Shown here: one piece after another, positions 8,425 to 18,138 of the stretch
Numbering within the stretch: the first letter of the stretch is position 1
Layout: each line of letters opens with the position of its first letter
Origin: Clostridiales bacterium
Lineage (GTDB): Bacteria; Bacillota; Clostridia; Oscillospirales; Oscillospiraceae
Reading direction: 5' to 3'
NCBI GenBank assembly: GCA_012523085.1
Contig: JAAYJC010000015.1
Span: 1 to 64,000, forward strand
Length of the DNA stretch: 64,000 nucleotides
Notes under the pieces: generated by a model
The model's database searches: none
Told to the model about the DNA's origin: nothing
Seen by the model: the letters and a program-made list of their open reading frames with translations, nothing else
Program-made: the position numbers and the translations under genes

Positions 8425-10089
8425 ATGAATACCGACATACTTGAGCATCTCAATATGGTCGTCTGTATCAGTGACGACAGCGGCGAAGTCATTTATGTAA
8501 ACCAATATACCAAAGAACATCTTGGCCTTCAGGATAATTCCTGCCCTGTGAAAAGCTGCGAATTGCTAATCGGAGACGACGTTATCCGTGGAGAGTATCG
8601 GACAGCCTTTGAAAAAGGCGAGCTGTTTTGGTCAAGGGTTCTGCCCGAATACGGCGATACGCGCGCTCCCGCCTTTGTCAGCAGCTCGCTGTTTGAATCT
8701 GGTGATAAACGGTTGCGGTTTGACATCATTAGCCCGATGTCTGTCGGTGATACGGACGAAGACTATTTGTATACTATGCTGTTTGAATCAGCGTACCTGC
8801 AAATTGAAACGACTTATCGCGGTATCGATTACCCGGAAGAAAATATTCTGGAATGCCTGACCGCAGCCCTCAACCTGTATCAGGCGGACCGGGCGTTTAT
8901 TCTGGAACTTGATGAGGAGCTGGATGCCTGCCAGCTTCTCTTTTCCAAAGCCCGGGAGGAACCGGAGACAGATCCGGACGATAGGTTTAACGATGCGGTA
9001 TTTTCAGGAAATCTGTTTTCCGGGTTCATGAAAAAAGGGGAGCCCTTTTTGTTCACCTCCGAACAGCTGGGTCTTTCGCATCCACTGGAATACAAATGGC
9101 TATTGGATCACAAGATCAACAACATGATGGCCGTTCCCTTTACCACAAGAACCGCTCTGGTCGCTTTCTTCTGTGTTACGAATGTCGGCAGGTTCTGGAA
9201 TAAAACCAGCTTCCTTACGCTATCCACAAAAGCTCTTGCCAATGAGATCAGGGCAATGTATATGCGTAAGCTGATCAGAGCAGCGAAGTACAAGTCATCC
9301 GAATTGTCGGACGACGATATCGTGATCAACCTTTTCGGTGGTTTTGAGATCAATACCAACATTGGCAGTATCGATTTTACTGACCTGTCATCTTTGCAGT
9401 GCAGCCGCTTTTTGCTGTACCTATTGAAAAACCGGAGCAGGACGATTCCGGTTCGTGAAATTGCCGATGTGCTGTGGCCGGATCAGTTGATTGACAATCC
9501 TTACAACATGGTCAAGGGCGTCGCGTTTCGTGTCAGAAAAATTCTGGATGACATCTGCCCGAAAAAGCTTGTGGTCGCAAAATCCGGATCCTACGCCATA
9601 AATGATCAGCTTACATTGATTCTGGATACGGAGGTGTTCGATAGGCTCAGCGAGAGGTTAAAAAATACAAGCCTGACCGATGAAGAAAAACAACAGATTT
9701 ATGAAAGCGGGCTTCGTGTATATAAAGGCGATATGCTGCCAAGCCACGAATCTGAAATCTGGTTATTGGGATGGATCGCCTATTACCAGATTAAGTATCT
9801 TGAGTTTTTAAAAGACTACCTTAATCTTCTTTCCGACACCGGACAATATGTCAAATTATACGAAACGGTTTCCAACGTGCTGACGATCGGGTATGACGAT
9901 TCTGATATTCACGCATCAATGATAGACGCTTTGCTTTGTCAGAACAAGACGGATATGGCAAAAAGCTATTATATGCGCGTTGAAAAGTATCTTTCGCCTG
10001 ACCGGCGGAAAGACTTTATGGCTGTCTGGAATGAGGTCAAGGCGAATAGATCACAGCCTTTGTCCGAAGACGGCAAGACCGAAACCTGA
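8425..10089 (+). CDS. PAS/GAF sensor with SARP-type DNA-binding output
   Basis: Predicted cytoplasmic transcription factor. Residues 1-110 resemble a PAS fold (MVVCISDDSGEVIYVNQYT), 140-290 a GAF-like sensor, about 300-385 an OmpR-like winged helix (PVREIADVLWPD, FRVRKILDDI), and about 400-540 a helical bacterial transcriptional-activator (BTAD) domain (GLRVYKGDMLPSHE). The last two together are the SARP architecture. The start after AGGAGG at 8411-8416 was chosen over an upstream TTG that overlaps the activase stop. It follows the activase by 35 nt and is probably co-transcribed. The likely target is the GRE1 promoter, with its 11-bp-period repeats. The ligand is unknown. Confidence 0.8.
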   Translation: MNTDILEHLNMVVCISDDSGEVIYVNQYTKEHLGLQDNSCPVKSCELLIGDDVIRGEYRTAFEKGELFWSRVLPEYGDTRAPAFVSSSLFESGDKRLRFDIISPMSVGDTDEDYLYTMLFESAYLQIETTYRGIDYPEENILECLTAALNLYQADRAFILELDEELDACQLLFSKAREEPETDPDDRFNDAVFSGNLFSGFMKKGEPFLFTSEQLGLSHPLEYKWLLDHKINNMMAVPFTTRTALVAFFCVTNVGRFWNKTSFLTLSTKALANEIRAMYMRKLIRAAKYKSSELSDDDIVINLFGGFEINTNIGSIDFTDLSSLQCSRFLLYLLKNRSRTIPVREIADVLWPDQLIDNPYNMVKGVAFRVRKILDDICPKKLVVAKSGSYAINDQLTLILDTEVFDRLSERLKNTSLTDEEKQQIYESGLRVYKGDMLPSHESEIWLLGWIAYYQIKYLEFLKDYLNLLSDTGQYVKLYETVSNVLTIGYDDSDIHASMIDALLCQNKTDMAKSYYMRVEKYLSPDRRKDFMAVWNEVKANRSQPLSEDGKTET

Positions 10090-10170
10090 AAATATAACCG
10101 CGCTTAAACCAAACCTTTATCCGAATAACGGTATAATACATTATCAACATAACGAAGGAGAGCAGCCTTA

Positions 10171-11268
10171 ATGATTTATCCCAGACCGCCTTATCTCAGT
10201 CCGGACATTAAAACAGAAAAGTCGAAGATCATGTTCTCAAACACTGAGGTAAGCACGCCAAAAATAGATACGCCGATTACACCGCTTGAAAATTTCAGGC
10301 GCATGGCGATGCGGGATCATCCGCTATGGATGCCCAATGCGCTGACCGATATGCAGACTTTGATGATTCAGGATATTGCCGACGGTGCCCAGATCGGCCC
10401 GGATTTCAAAAGACGTGCCACCGAAGACTATCAGTTTTACGATTGGTTCGGTGTTTCCTGGACCTGGGTTTGTTCGGCCGGCGGAGCCGTTACGACGCCG
10501 GGCATCAACCTTCTTGACGATATCACCGACTGGGAGTCCGTCATCAAATTTCCTGTTCTCGGCGAATGGGACTGGAAAACCAAAGCGGATGATTTTTTAA
10601 AGAACCAATATGATCCGAACAGGGTCTTACATATCGATCTCGGACCGGGATGCGTACAACGCCTGATTTCGGTCCTTGGCGGTTATTCCGAGGGAATGCT
10701 TGCCTTTGCGACCGAGCCGGATGCCGTTAAAGCCTTCTTTAGCCGTTTTGCCGACTTCATGATCGAGGTCGTCGATCTGCTTTACGCATTTTACCCGGTA
10801 ACAATGCTTACGATTCATGACGACTGGGGTACCGAGCGCGATACGTTCTTCTCTCCAAAGATGATGGAGGAATTGTTGTTTGAACCGACAAAGCGGATTG
10901 TTTCTCATGTTAAAGCAAAGGGTGGGATATACATGCAGCACACCTGCGGCAATGTAGCCCGCTTTATTCCGTACATGATCGATATGGGTACCGATCTTCT
11001 GCAGATCCAGCGCCGTGCTGTCAACATCCCCGAGATGAAAGAAAAGTACGGCGATAAAATCGGCTTCAATGTCGGTATAGAAGGCGTTTCGATGGGAAAG
11101 CCCGCTTCCGTAGAGGAGATGTGCCAAAAGATACGAAACACGGTGGACATATATGGGAAGGGCGGTGGAGCGTATGTCAATCTGTTTGACATGGATCCCG
11201 AAAAGCTTTGGATTTACCTGTTTGAGCTATACTGCTACTCCCGTGAGTTTTACGATAAAGAAATGTAG
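10171..11268 (+). CDS. URO-D-fold protein 1 (methyltransferase-like)
   Basis: A 365-aa member of the uroporphyrinogen decarboxylase superfamily, in the divergent branch that contains cobamide methyltransferases such as MtaA and MtbA rather than HemE. HTCGN near residues 256-260 matches the zinc-binding HxCG of that branch. ITPLENFRRMAMRDHPLWMP at the N terminus, HDDWGTERDTFFSP in the middle and YVNLFDMDPE near the end are shared in pattern with the URO-D protein at 37889-38965. GAAGGAGAGC lies before the ATG. No corrinoid protein is encoded nearby, so a methyltransferase role is unproven. It probably belongs to the activase-regulator operon. Confidence 0.8.
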   Translation: MIYPRPPYLSPDIKTEKSKIMFSNTEVSTPKIDTPITPLENFRRMAMRDHPLWMPNALTDMQTLMIQDIADGAQIGPDFKRRATEDYQFYDWFGVSWTWVCSAGGAVTTPGINLLDDITDWESVIKFPVLGEWDWKTKADDFLKNQYDPNRVLHIDLGPGCVQRLISVLGGYSEGMLAFATEPDAVKAFFSRFADFMIEVVDLLYAFYPVTMLTIHDDWGTERDTFFSPKMMEELLFEPTKRIVSHVKAKGGIYMQHTCGNVARFIPYMIDMGTDLLQIQRRAVNIPEMKEKYGDKIGFNVGIEGVSMGKPASVEEMCQKIRNTVDIYGKGGGAYVNLFDMDPEKLWIYLFELYCYSREFYDKEM

Positions 11269-11345
11269 GAGATTAGCGTGAAAATTCTTTCACACGCGGA
11301 AGAAATCTATTTGGCCGCCATATATGGCGGCGGCCATTTGCATGT

Positions 11346-11422
11346 GCGATACTTGTATCGCAGACGCGATATTTGCATCGCAGACGCGATATTTGCATCG
11401 CAGACGCGATGCTTGCATCGCG
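11346..11422. repeat. 20-bp tandem repeat whose units are small hairpins
   Basis: Three full units and one partial unit of GCGATATTTGCATCGCAGAC (variants at two positions) lie between the URO-D gene and the FAD oxidoreductase gene. Each unit contains GCGAT and ATCGC, so each can fold alone as a 5-6 bp hairpin. This looks like slippage or a processing and termination region rather than a CRISPR, because there are no spacers. Confidence 0.8.
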
Positions 11423-11484
11423 TTTAGGCCATCGATTTTCCCCGACTATTTATACCGCCGCTTCGCGGCAGAATGGAGATTAGT

Positions 11485-13035
11485 ATGATTAAATATGATG
11501 TGGATGTTCTTGTAATCGGCGGCGGGTGCGCCGGTGTCGCGGCAGGTGTTACAGCCGCTCGAAGGGGACTGCGAACGCTATTAATCGAAAACATGAATAA
11601 CTTAGGCGGCCTTATGACAAACGGGTATGTAACTGGCGTCGCGGGCATAGTCGAAGGCGTCTGCAAGGAGCTGCTGGATCGCCTGAACAAAAAGGGTTTT
11701 CTGTGTGATACCCCGCACAGCCCTTCCGTAGATCCCGAAATGTGCAAGTACGAAATGGAAGCGATGCTTCTTCAGGCAGGCTGCCGGATCCTGTACGGCT
11801 GCCATGCGGTGGATGTGAACATGGATGGGAACAACATCAAGGACGTTATTGTCTACAGCAAGTCCGGCCGCATGGAAATCTCCGCGCGTCTGTTTATCGA
11901 CACAACCGGAGACGGTGATGTCGCGGCTTTTGCCGGTGCGCCTTACGATATCGGAAATGCGGAGTACATGGGTTTAAACCTTGCCCACACGCTGGGCATG
12001 CGTATGGGCAATGTGAACCTTCCCAAATTCCGGGAAGCCAGCAGGAAATGGATGGCCGAAGGAAAAGGATGGCCGAACAACCTTGGCATGGCCGGTGAGT
12101 GTATGGACAAAGCGGTTCAAAACGGAGATCTGCCCTATCCGATTTTCCCGGGCGGTCTGATTCATCAAATTCCCGGCGCTCCTGATGAGCACGCGGACAT
12201 ATCATTTTGTGTCGGACACAGCTTTTACAACCACAATCTGGACGTTGAGGACCTCTCCCGCCAGATCGTCGAACAGCATCAGCAAAGCTTATGGATAGAA
12301 AATGCGTACAGAAAATATGTACCCGGCTTCGAGAACTGCCGTATAACGGCTATCGGAAGCCTGCCGGGAATACGCGACTCCAGGCGTATTATCGGTGAAT
12401 ACATATTAAAGGACAGAGATATCGCAGCTGCGACAAAGTTTGAAGACGGCATTGCAAAATTCCCGGAATTTTATGATACGCATCACCCGACAAGCGGTTA
12501 TCACGGATTCAGGCATCATATCCATTCCAAAGAGCCCATTCCCGGCTCTGTCAATCTTAAAGAACCCTGCGACAAAGCCATGCATCCGTTTTGCCCGCCG
12601 GAGGAAGACAGCTACTCGGTCTATTCCATCCGCACGACCTACTGTGATATCCCTTACCGCTGCATTGTACCGTTAAAGGTCGATAATTTACTGGTGGCAG
12701 GCCGCTGTGTTTCTTCCGAATTTCACGCCATGGCCGCTGTGCGCATAATATCCATCTGCATGTCGACCGGAGAAGCGGCAGGAATTGCTGCCGATCTTTG
12801 CCTGCGTGAAGGGATTACGCCAAGGCAGCTTGACGGAAAACGCGTCCGCCAGGAAATGATCGACAGCGGTGTTCCGCTCGATAAGCTTCCCGAGGACGGG
12901 TTCTGGGCATATCTTGCCGATGTGGCAGACAAGGACTTGTCAGGGCTTGATTTCGTTCGCATCCGCGGCGATATGATCGGCATTCGTAAAGAGGACGGCA
13001 GCATCACAATGCACATCCCGATGAAAGGCGAATAA
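11485..13035 (+). CDS. FAD-dependent oxidoreductase (FAD_oxidored family)
   Basis: A 516-aa flavoprotein with a Rossmann FAD-binding motif right at the N terminus (DVLVIGGGCAGVAAGVTAAR), GGLMTNGYVTG after it, the second dinucleotide/FAD region FIDTTGDGDVAAFAG and the C-terminal LLVAGRCVSSEFHAMAAVRI, the usual layout of pfam12831 proteins. The physiological substrate is not known for most of this family; members often sit in carbohydrate-catabolism loci, as here. The start was chosen after GGAG, four codons inside the longer frame. Just upstream is a GCCGC-TTC-GCGGC hairpin (11457-11469). A strong bidirectional terminator follows. Confidence 0.88.
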   Translation: MIKYDVDVLVIGGGCAGVAAGVTAARRGLRTLLIENMNNLGGLMTNGYVTGVAGIVEGVCKELLDRLNKKGFLCDTPHSPSVDPEMCKYEMEAMLLQAGCRILYGCHAVDVNMDGNNIKDVIVYSKSGRMEISARLFIDTTGDGDVAAFAGAPYDIGNAEYMGLNLAHTLGMRMGNVNLPKFREASRKWMAEGKGWPNNLGMAGECMDKAVQNGDLPYPIFPGGLIHQIPGAPDEHADISFCVGHSFYNHNLDVEDLSRQIVEQHQQSLWIENAYRKYVPGFENCRITAIGSLPGIRDSRRIIGEYILKDRDIAAATKFEDGIAKFPEFYDTHHPTSGYHGFRHHIHSKEPIPGSVNLKEPCDKAMHPFCPPEEDSYSVYSIRTTYCDIPYRCIVPLKVDNLLVAGRCVSSEFHAMAAVRIISICMSTGEAAGIAADLCLREGITPRQLDGKRVRQEMIDSGVPLDKLPEDGFWAYLADVADKDLSGLDFVRIRGDMIGIRKEDGSITMHIPMKGE

Positions 13036-13152
13036 TTATCTTATATTTTCTTCATTAAATGCCCTGGGTGCTCTTGCGCCCACATGGTCATAAACTGTTT
13101 ATCATTTGATTAAAGTTCGGTATTGTATAAAACGGAAAATAACTTCCACGCA

Positions 13153-13190
13153 AAAACCCGTTCATGATGCTTGTATCATGAACGGGTTTT
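13153..13190. terminator. Bidirectional intrinsic terminator
   Basis: A 16-bp perfect stem (AAAACCCGTTCATGAT with ATCATGAACGGGTTTT) and a 6-nt loop, flanked by T-runs in both directions, between the convergent FAD oxidoreductase and solute-binding protein genes. Confidence 0.9.
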
Positions 13191-13222
13191 TTATCGAGTA
13201 AATTTTACAGGCCAGTATGTAT

Positions 13223-15004
13223 CTAGGCGTCTGACGCGGCTTTTTTCGCCAAATAATCGTCATAAACCTGCTGATAAATATCGATGACATTCTGCATACC
13301 GATACCGTAAAGTCCCGAGATGTAATTATCCCACTCGGACATCGGCGACGAACCGTCGATAAAAGCGCTGTATTTTTCCTGAATATACGTAGTCAGATCT
13401 GCAACATAGGTAGCAAGTTCTTGCCTTTGTTCGGCGGTGGGTTTCGCACCGGTAGGCCAGGAGTATGCGTTATCATAATTATAACTCTGCCAGTATTCCT
13501 TGACGTACTGGCGGTTGTTGTTCGGGAACTGATACAGTGCGTAGGAATCCAGAAGAGCGGGATCGCTGAGCGGGCTTGCTGTGTAGACCGTGGAGAGCAT
13601 GGTCAGGTTTTGCTCCGGATTATTATACATGAGTTCGGTCAGCTGCGGCTTTCCCTCCTCATTGTATTCCCAGGACACGCCTTCCACACCATAACTCATT
13701 AGGATTGAGCCCGTGTCGCTGTAACGCCAGTCCACCCAGGTGACCGCCAGCGGAATATTCGCGCATTTCGTGGCTACGGCCGCGCCGCCGAAGCCGGTAC
13801 GCGTCTTTTCCCCGCCGAGATGAAGCACCTGCCCCTCATATTTAACCGGACGGACCAGCGGCTCCCAGCCCCGGTCAGAATCGGGGCTCTGCTCGTCAAT
13901 GATCGCCTGGTGTTCGGCCGTGCCGTTATCTGTCATCTGTGCGATCATAAAAACGCCGTCTATGTTCTCATAAGGCATATCCTCGTTGTTGCCATAAGAT
14001 GCCCAGTCCGGGTGGATCAGACCTTCGCTGTACCACTGGGAGATCATCGTCATCAGGTCCCTGTCGCCTTCGGTGGTGTTGGCGAACATGGGTGTTCCGT
14101 CGATAACGAATTTTAAGTCACCGAGCTGCCCGATGATTGCCAGCGTGTCATATCCGGGCCCCCAACAGTTGGTCAGCTCGATTGTTCTGTAAATAGAGGT
14201 CGGGTATACGCATTCGGGAATCTCGGTCTTGGCCCGAAGGAGCATATCGTGCCAGTCATCATAGGTCTTTATGTCTTCATTGGAAAGACCAAGCTTTTCA
14301 AGCCTGTCGCCACGGGCAAAATAGTTCATGCCGCCCGATCCGTCACCAAGCGTAAACATAATATAAAACGACATGATCAGATCAGGTTCCACAAAAACTG
14401 TTTCCACCGTTTTTGTGTCAGTGAGGTCTCTGCGGGCTTCATATATATAGTTCGGGCAATAGTCCATGTAATCGTAGACATTGATGAAATACTGATCGTC
14501 TACGACAGCCTTTCGGAAGTCACCGGAATAGAAATACTCCGCACCATGCGTGATATCGCAAAGGTCGTCGCTGGCCAGAAGCACCGCAAAATTGTCAACC
14601 AGTGAACCCGGGGATATCATCACATACTCGATATTGACGCCGGTTTGTTTTTCGACTTCAACCGGGAACGGTGACGACGGATAATCCCCGCCGGGTATCG
14701 ATTGCGGAACATAGTTTGTGTACCAATAGGTCAGTACCTCGTCCGATGTCGTCAGGGGGAGCGGGTATTCGTATTTTTGTGTAGGGAATCCTTTTTCATC
14801 CAGGGGTACCTGCCCTATCGCATAATTATACGGGGATACCTCTTCAGTTGCCGTTTGCGTCGGAGATGCAGCACCGGAACTGCTTTCCGCTACCGCGGGC
14901 GTGCTCGTACCCGCATTTTCGTTGCCCTCTCCTTTATCGGCGCAGCTGGCAAATAGTACCATAACGAAGGCAAATACAAGCAGCATAAATAAAACTCTTT
15001 TCAC
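13223..15004 (-). CDS. Extracellular solute-binding lipoprotein 1
   Basis: Type 1 (sugar/oligosaccharide) ABC substrate-binding protein, 593 aa, anchored outside the membrane. The signal peptide ends in the lipobox LFASC (Cys about 21), followed by a Ser/Thr/Glu-rich linker and the mature domain opening with SPYNYAIGQVPLDEKGFPT. It is closely similar along its whole length to the next lipoprotein gene (for example both have VEGVSWEYNE and FPNNNRQYVKEYW) and more distantly to the one near 40 kb, resembling LplA/YtcQ-type receptors. The start codon is GTG after GGGAGG, with a CGCCGC-AAA-GCGGCG hairpin immediately upstream. No permease or ATPase gene is in the window. Confidence 0.9.
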   Translation of the reverse strand: MKRVLFMLLVFAFVMVLFASCADKGEGNENAGTSTPAVAESSSGAASPTQTATEEVSPYNYAIGQVPLDEKGFPTQKYEYPLPLTTSDEVLTYWYTNYVPQSIPGGDYPSSPFPVEVEKQTGVNIEYVMISPGSLVDNFAVLLASDDLCDITHGAEYFYSGDFRKAVVDDQYFINVYDYMDYCPNYIYEARRDLTDTKTVETVFVEPDLIMSFYIMFTLGDGSGGMNYFARGDRLEKLGLSNEDIKTYDDWHDMLLRAKTEIPECVYPTSIYRTIELTNCWGPGYDTLAIIGQLGDLKFVIDGTPMFANTTEGDRDLMTMISQWYSEGLIHPDWASYGNNEDMPYENIDGVFMIAQMTDNGTAEHQAIIDEQSPDSDRGWEPLVRPVKYEGQVLHLGGEKTRTGFGGAAVATKCANIPLAVTWVDWRYSDTGSILMSYGVEGVSWEYNEEGKPQLTELMYNNPEQNLTMLSTVYTASPLSDPALLDSYALYQFPNNNRQYVKEYWQSYNYDNAYSWPTGAKPTAEQRQELATYVADLTTYIQEKYSAFIDGSSPMSEWDNYISGLYGIGMQNVIDIYQQVYDDYLAKKAASDA

Positions 15005-15680
15005 GCTATCCTCCCATTTCGCCGCAAAGCGGCGTCACAAATTCGAAAAATCGATTGTGCGAAACTTATCCCGCGCTTTTCAATCTATCCTCCTTAACAA
15101 ATTATTTGCTGCAAAACGCTTCCTTTGTATTTTGAATATATGCGCTTATCCTTGATTATCTAAAAACCGAATCTTCTGTCTTGCCAAGCGTGATGTCAGC
15201 TTGAAAGAATACTAAAGCTCACCTCCATATCAAGCAAATACAAGCACTTGAGGCTTGCGTTCAAGCTCACTCATACCCGGAAAATCGAATATTGTCGGTT
15301 TTTACAAGAATAACGTAGTTTATAAACTAATTTGTAAAAGTGTTTTATTAAGTATCGTTTTTAATATAGATCAACCACATTTATTTGTCAATATCAATAC
15401 TTATGTCATCATTTAATCTTATGCATTTCATGCACATTTAACAATTAATCAGGCTAATTTTATTGGAAACGTAAATTCTCATAACTATCAAGTCCATACG
15501 GCAAGCCGGGTTTAGTGTGCATGAGACTTCCCTTGGGACGCTGAGGTTGCGCCATGCGCCGTTTAAAGCGATGCTGCCGCAAAATGCCTGGGCATTTTGC
15601 GGCAGCATCGCTTTATTTACCGGCTTTTGCCGGCGGACAACTTTATTGACAAGAGATCCGTCTTGGCGGCTGCGGTATTA
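15005..15680. other. Intergenic region between the two lipoprotein genes, with a long perfect hairpin
   Basis: No gene is supported in these 676 bases. Next to the downstream start is CGCCGC-AAA-GCGGCG (15020-15034). Near 15336-15346 is AAAAGTGTTTT, which recurs upstream of the paralogous lipoprotein. AT-rich sequence at 15300-15450 probably holds the promoter of lipoprotein 1, but I could not fix its hexamers. Confidence 0.5.
15564..15615. terminator. 25-bp perfect hairpin downstream of lipoprotein 2
   Basis: The arms 15564-15588 and 15591-15615 (TAAAGCGATGCTGCCGCAAA and onward) are exact reverse complements around a 2-nt centre. It is placed as the terminator of the minus-strand lipoprotein 2 gene, but its T-tract is short (CTTTAAAC), so RNA stabilisation is also possible. 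Confidence 0.7.
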
Positions 15681-17456
15681 TCAACCCGCAGCTTTTGCCG
15701 CCATATAATCGTCATAGACGACCTTATAGATATCCGTAACTTCCTGCATGCCCACATTATAAAGACCCTCTATGTAGGAATCCCACTCGGACAGAGGCTT
15801 GGAGCCGTCGATAAACGCCGTAAAGTTCTCTTGAATATAGGTATTCAGGTCCGGTGTGTATTTGGATAACTCCGATGACTGCGCATCCGTGGGTTTCGCG
15901 CCGGTCGGCCATGTATAGGCATTGTCATACGGATAGTTGTTCCAGTATTCCTTAACATATTGCCTGTTGTTGTTCGGGAACGCACAACGGGCAAAGGAGT
16001 CCACAAGCGCTGCATCGTTGAGATCGCTGGCGGTATAGATCGTCGAGAGCATAGTCAGATTCCTTTCGGGATCGTTATACATCATCTCGGTCAGCTGCGG
16101 CTTTCCATCCTCGTTGTATTCCCAGGATACGCCTTCCACACCGTAGCTGAGCAAAAAGGATCCGGCTTCGCTGTAGCCCCAGTCAACCCAGGTGGTAAGA
16201 AGCGGAATGTTCTCGCAGGAGGTGGCGATTGCGACACTGCCGTAACCGAAGCGAGATTTCTCACCGCCGAGGTGCAGCACCTGGTTTTCACTCTTCATAG
16301 GCCGGATAAGCGGTTCCCAGCCGCGCGTCGCATCGGGGCTCTGCGCGCTGACTGCCGCCTGATGCTCTGCCGTACCGTTATCCGTCATCTGGGCAACCAT
16401 GAACATCGTGTCAAACATATCTGCGTTAATGTCAGCGTTGGAACCGAAAGACGACCAGTCGGGATGGATTAGCCCATCGTTGTACCACTGGTTGATCATG
16501 GTCATCAATTCCTTGTCGCTTTCGGTGGTGTTGGCAAACATGGGCTGCCCGTCAATGACAAATTTATTTACACCGACATTACCGATGACGGCAAGCGTGT
16601 CATATCCGGGGCCCCAGCAGTTGGTCAGTTCAATGGTTCTGTAAATATAGCAGGGGTATGTACATTCCGGAATCTCGGCTTTGGCTCTTAAAAGCACATC
16701 GTGCCAGTCGTCATATGTCCGGATATCCTCGTTGGATATGCCGAATCTCTCAAGCCTGTCGCCGCGGATAAAATAGTTCATACCGCCCGAGCCGTCGCCC
16801 ACGGTGAAGAGCAGATAGAATGCAGTGATCAAGTCATTTTCCACAAAGATTGTGTCTATTGTTCTGCTGTCGGTGGGGTCCTTTGTGACCTCATAGATGT
16901 AGTTCGGGCAGTAATCCTTGTAATCGTAGATGTTGATGAAGAATTTCTCATCCTCAACGGCCTTCCGGAAATCTCCTCCGGTATAATAGAAGCCAGCTCC
17001 TGTTGACAAGTCGCAAAGATCATCGCTGGCGAGCCGGACCGCAAAGTTATCAACCATCGTTCCGGACGGTGTCATGACATACTCGACATGCACGCCGGTC
17101 TGTCTTTCCACTTCCACCGGCAGCGGTGACGAGGGATAATCTCCGTTCGGGATCCATGATTCAACGTAGTTTGTATACCAGAACGTGAATACTTCGTCTG
17201 TCGTGGAGAGCGGGAGCGGATATTCGTATTTTTCGGTCGCTAAACCTTTTTCGTTCAGGGCAACTTTTCCGATAGCGAAGTTGTATGGGGAAACCTCATC
17301 CGTCTCTGTGGGCGCCTCGGTAATGTCTCCCGTATCGGCTGTCGAAGTTTGCCCGGGCGTTTTTTTGCTTTCTCCGGTATCTTCCTGTTTGTCGCATCCG
17401 GTAAACAGGGAGAATACGATAATGAGAGCAAGCAGCATCAATAGGCCTCTTTTCAT
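15681..17456 (-). CDS. Extracellular solute-binding lipoprotein 2
   Basis: Paralogue of lipoprotein 1 (591 aa), with a signal peptide and lipobox LFTGC, a Thr/Glu-rich linker and the same mature-domain landmarks (SPYNFAIGKVALNEKG, NGDYPSSPLPVEVE, YTWPTGAKPT). The start is the ATG after AAGGAGGA; the frame extends 27 codons further upstream without a ribosome site. The two tandem copies most likely arose by duplication and may bind related oligosaccharides. As with lipoprotein 1, no membrane or ATPase subunits of a transporter are nearby, so it must work with a distant or shared permease, or act as a pure ligand sensor. Confidence 0.9.
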   Translation of the reverse strand: MKRGLLMLLALIIVFSLFTGCDKQEDTGESKKTPGQTSTADTGDITEAPTETDEVSPYNFAIGKVALNEKGLATEKYEYPLPLSTTDEVFTFWYTNYVESWIPNGDYPSSPLPVEVERQTGVHVEYVMTPSGTMVDNFAVRLASDDLCDLSTGAGFYYTGGDFRKAVEDEKFFINIYDYKDYCPNYIYEVTKDPTDSRTIDTIFVENDLITAFYLLFTVGDGSGGMNYFIRGDRLERFGISNEDIRTYDDWHDVLLRAKAEIPECTYPCYIYRTIELTNCWGPGYDTLAVIGNVGVNKFVIDGQPMFANTTESDKELMTMINQWYNDGLIHPDWSSFGSNADINADMFDTMFMVAQMTDNGTAEHQAAVSAQSPDATRGWEPLIRPMKSENQVLHLGGEKSRFGYGSVAIATSCENIPLLTTWVDWGYSEAGSFLLSYGVEGVSWEYNEDGKPQLTEMMYNDPERNLTMLSTIYTASDLNDAALVDSFARCAFPNNNRQYVKEYWNNYPYDNAYTWPTGAKPTDAQSSELSKYTPDLNTYIQENFTAFIDGSKPLSEWDSYIEGLYNVGMQEVTDIYKVVYDDYMAAKAAG

Positions 17457-18138
17457 TTTATCCTCCTTATAATCTGTGTCTCGTTTTTGGGTATTATGAC
17501 AGGCAGGTAATCCGACCATCTCCGCACCTTTCACCACCGGTTTTCAGAATGGGTTATGTGTGCGTCGGCAAATCAAATCCGAGATATACCGGGATTCACT
17601 TTTTGTCCGCCTTACCTGCGGTTGCGCAGGATCACCTCCCCTGGTCAAATCTGTCCAAACAGATTTGCCTGTGTTGCGGGGCAATTTGGCCGGGATGCAA
17701 TATTTTCGGTCGAGAACCCCTCATCAAAAGCAGGCGTGCCGCATAAAATAAATGTACGCCATATTAAACAAACGTTGTACAGGAACACAAGCGAAACCGC
17801 TTTTTGAGCCTATGCACGCTATTCGCCCACTGATTGGTAACGTAAAGACGCAAGCTAAAAAACCGGCAATATAAGGATTGACCATAATTCCGATGTAATG
17901 AAGATAGTTATTAAAAGTGTTTTGCAAAGTAACGAATTAAATATATTACATATTATTTCCAATGTCAATATCAATATCTATCATTCAACATTTTTAACGA
18001 TTCCTGCCCTCCGCTATTGTATAATATTGATCGTAATGGTATAACTATACTTATTAAATCACTTTGTAAAAGCCATTATAATAATGCCGCGGATTGATTG
18101 CGTAGGCGCTTTCCGCTGCTGCGAAAGGAAGAAGAACC
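17457..18138. other. Divergent intergenic region between lipoprotein 2 and GRE3
   Basis: This 682-base region must hold the start signals for lipoprotein 2 (minus) and GRE3 (plus). Short frames around 17549-17927 look non-coding. AAAAGTGTTTT at 17913-17923 matches the motif upstream of lipoprotein 1. TATAAT boxes occur at 18020-18025 and 18077-18082 on the plus strand, but neither has a good -35 at the proper distance, so the GRE3 promoter may need an activator. Confidence 0.45.

Noticed and set aside
10171..11268. URO-D proteins as heme biosynthesis HemE
   Set aside because: They carry zinc-type HxCG motifs instead of HemE signatures, occur in three divergent copies, and no other heme gene is nearby.
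11346..11422. Short repeats as a CRISPR array
   Set aside because: Units are directly adjacent with no spacers, and no cas genes are present.
17549..17927. Several overlapping frames of 61-83 codons in the GRE3 upstream region
   Set aside because: They overlap in different frames, lack ribosome sites and resemble no protein.
18020..18025. TATAAT as the GRE3 promoter
   Set aside because: No acceptable -35 at 16-18 bp and no TGn extension.
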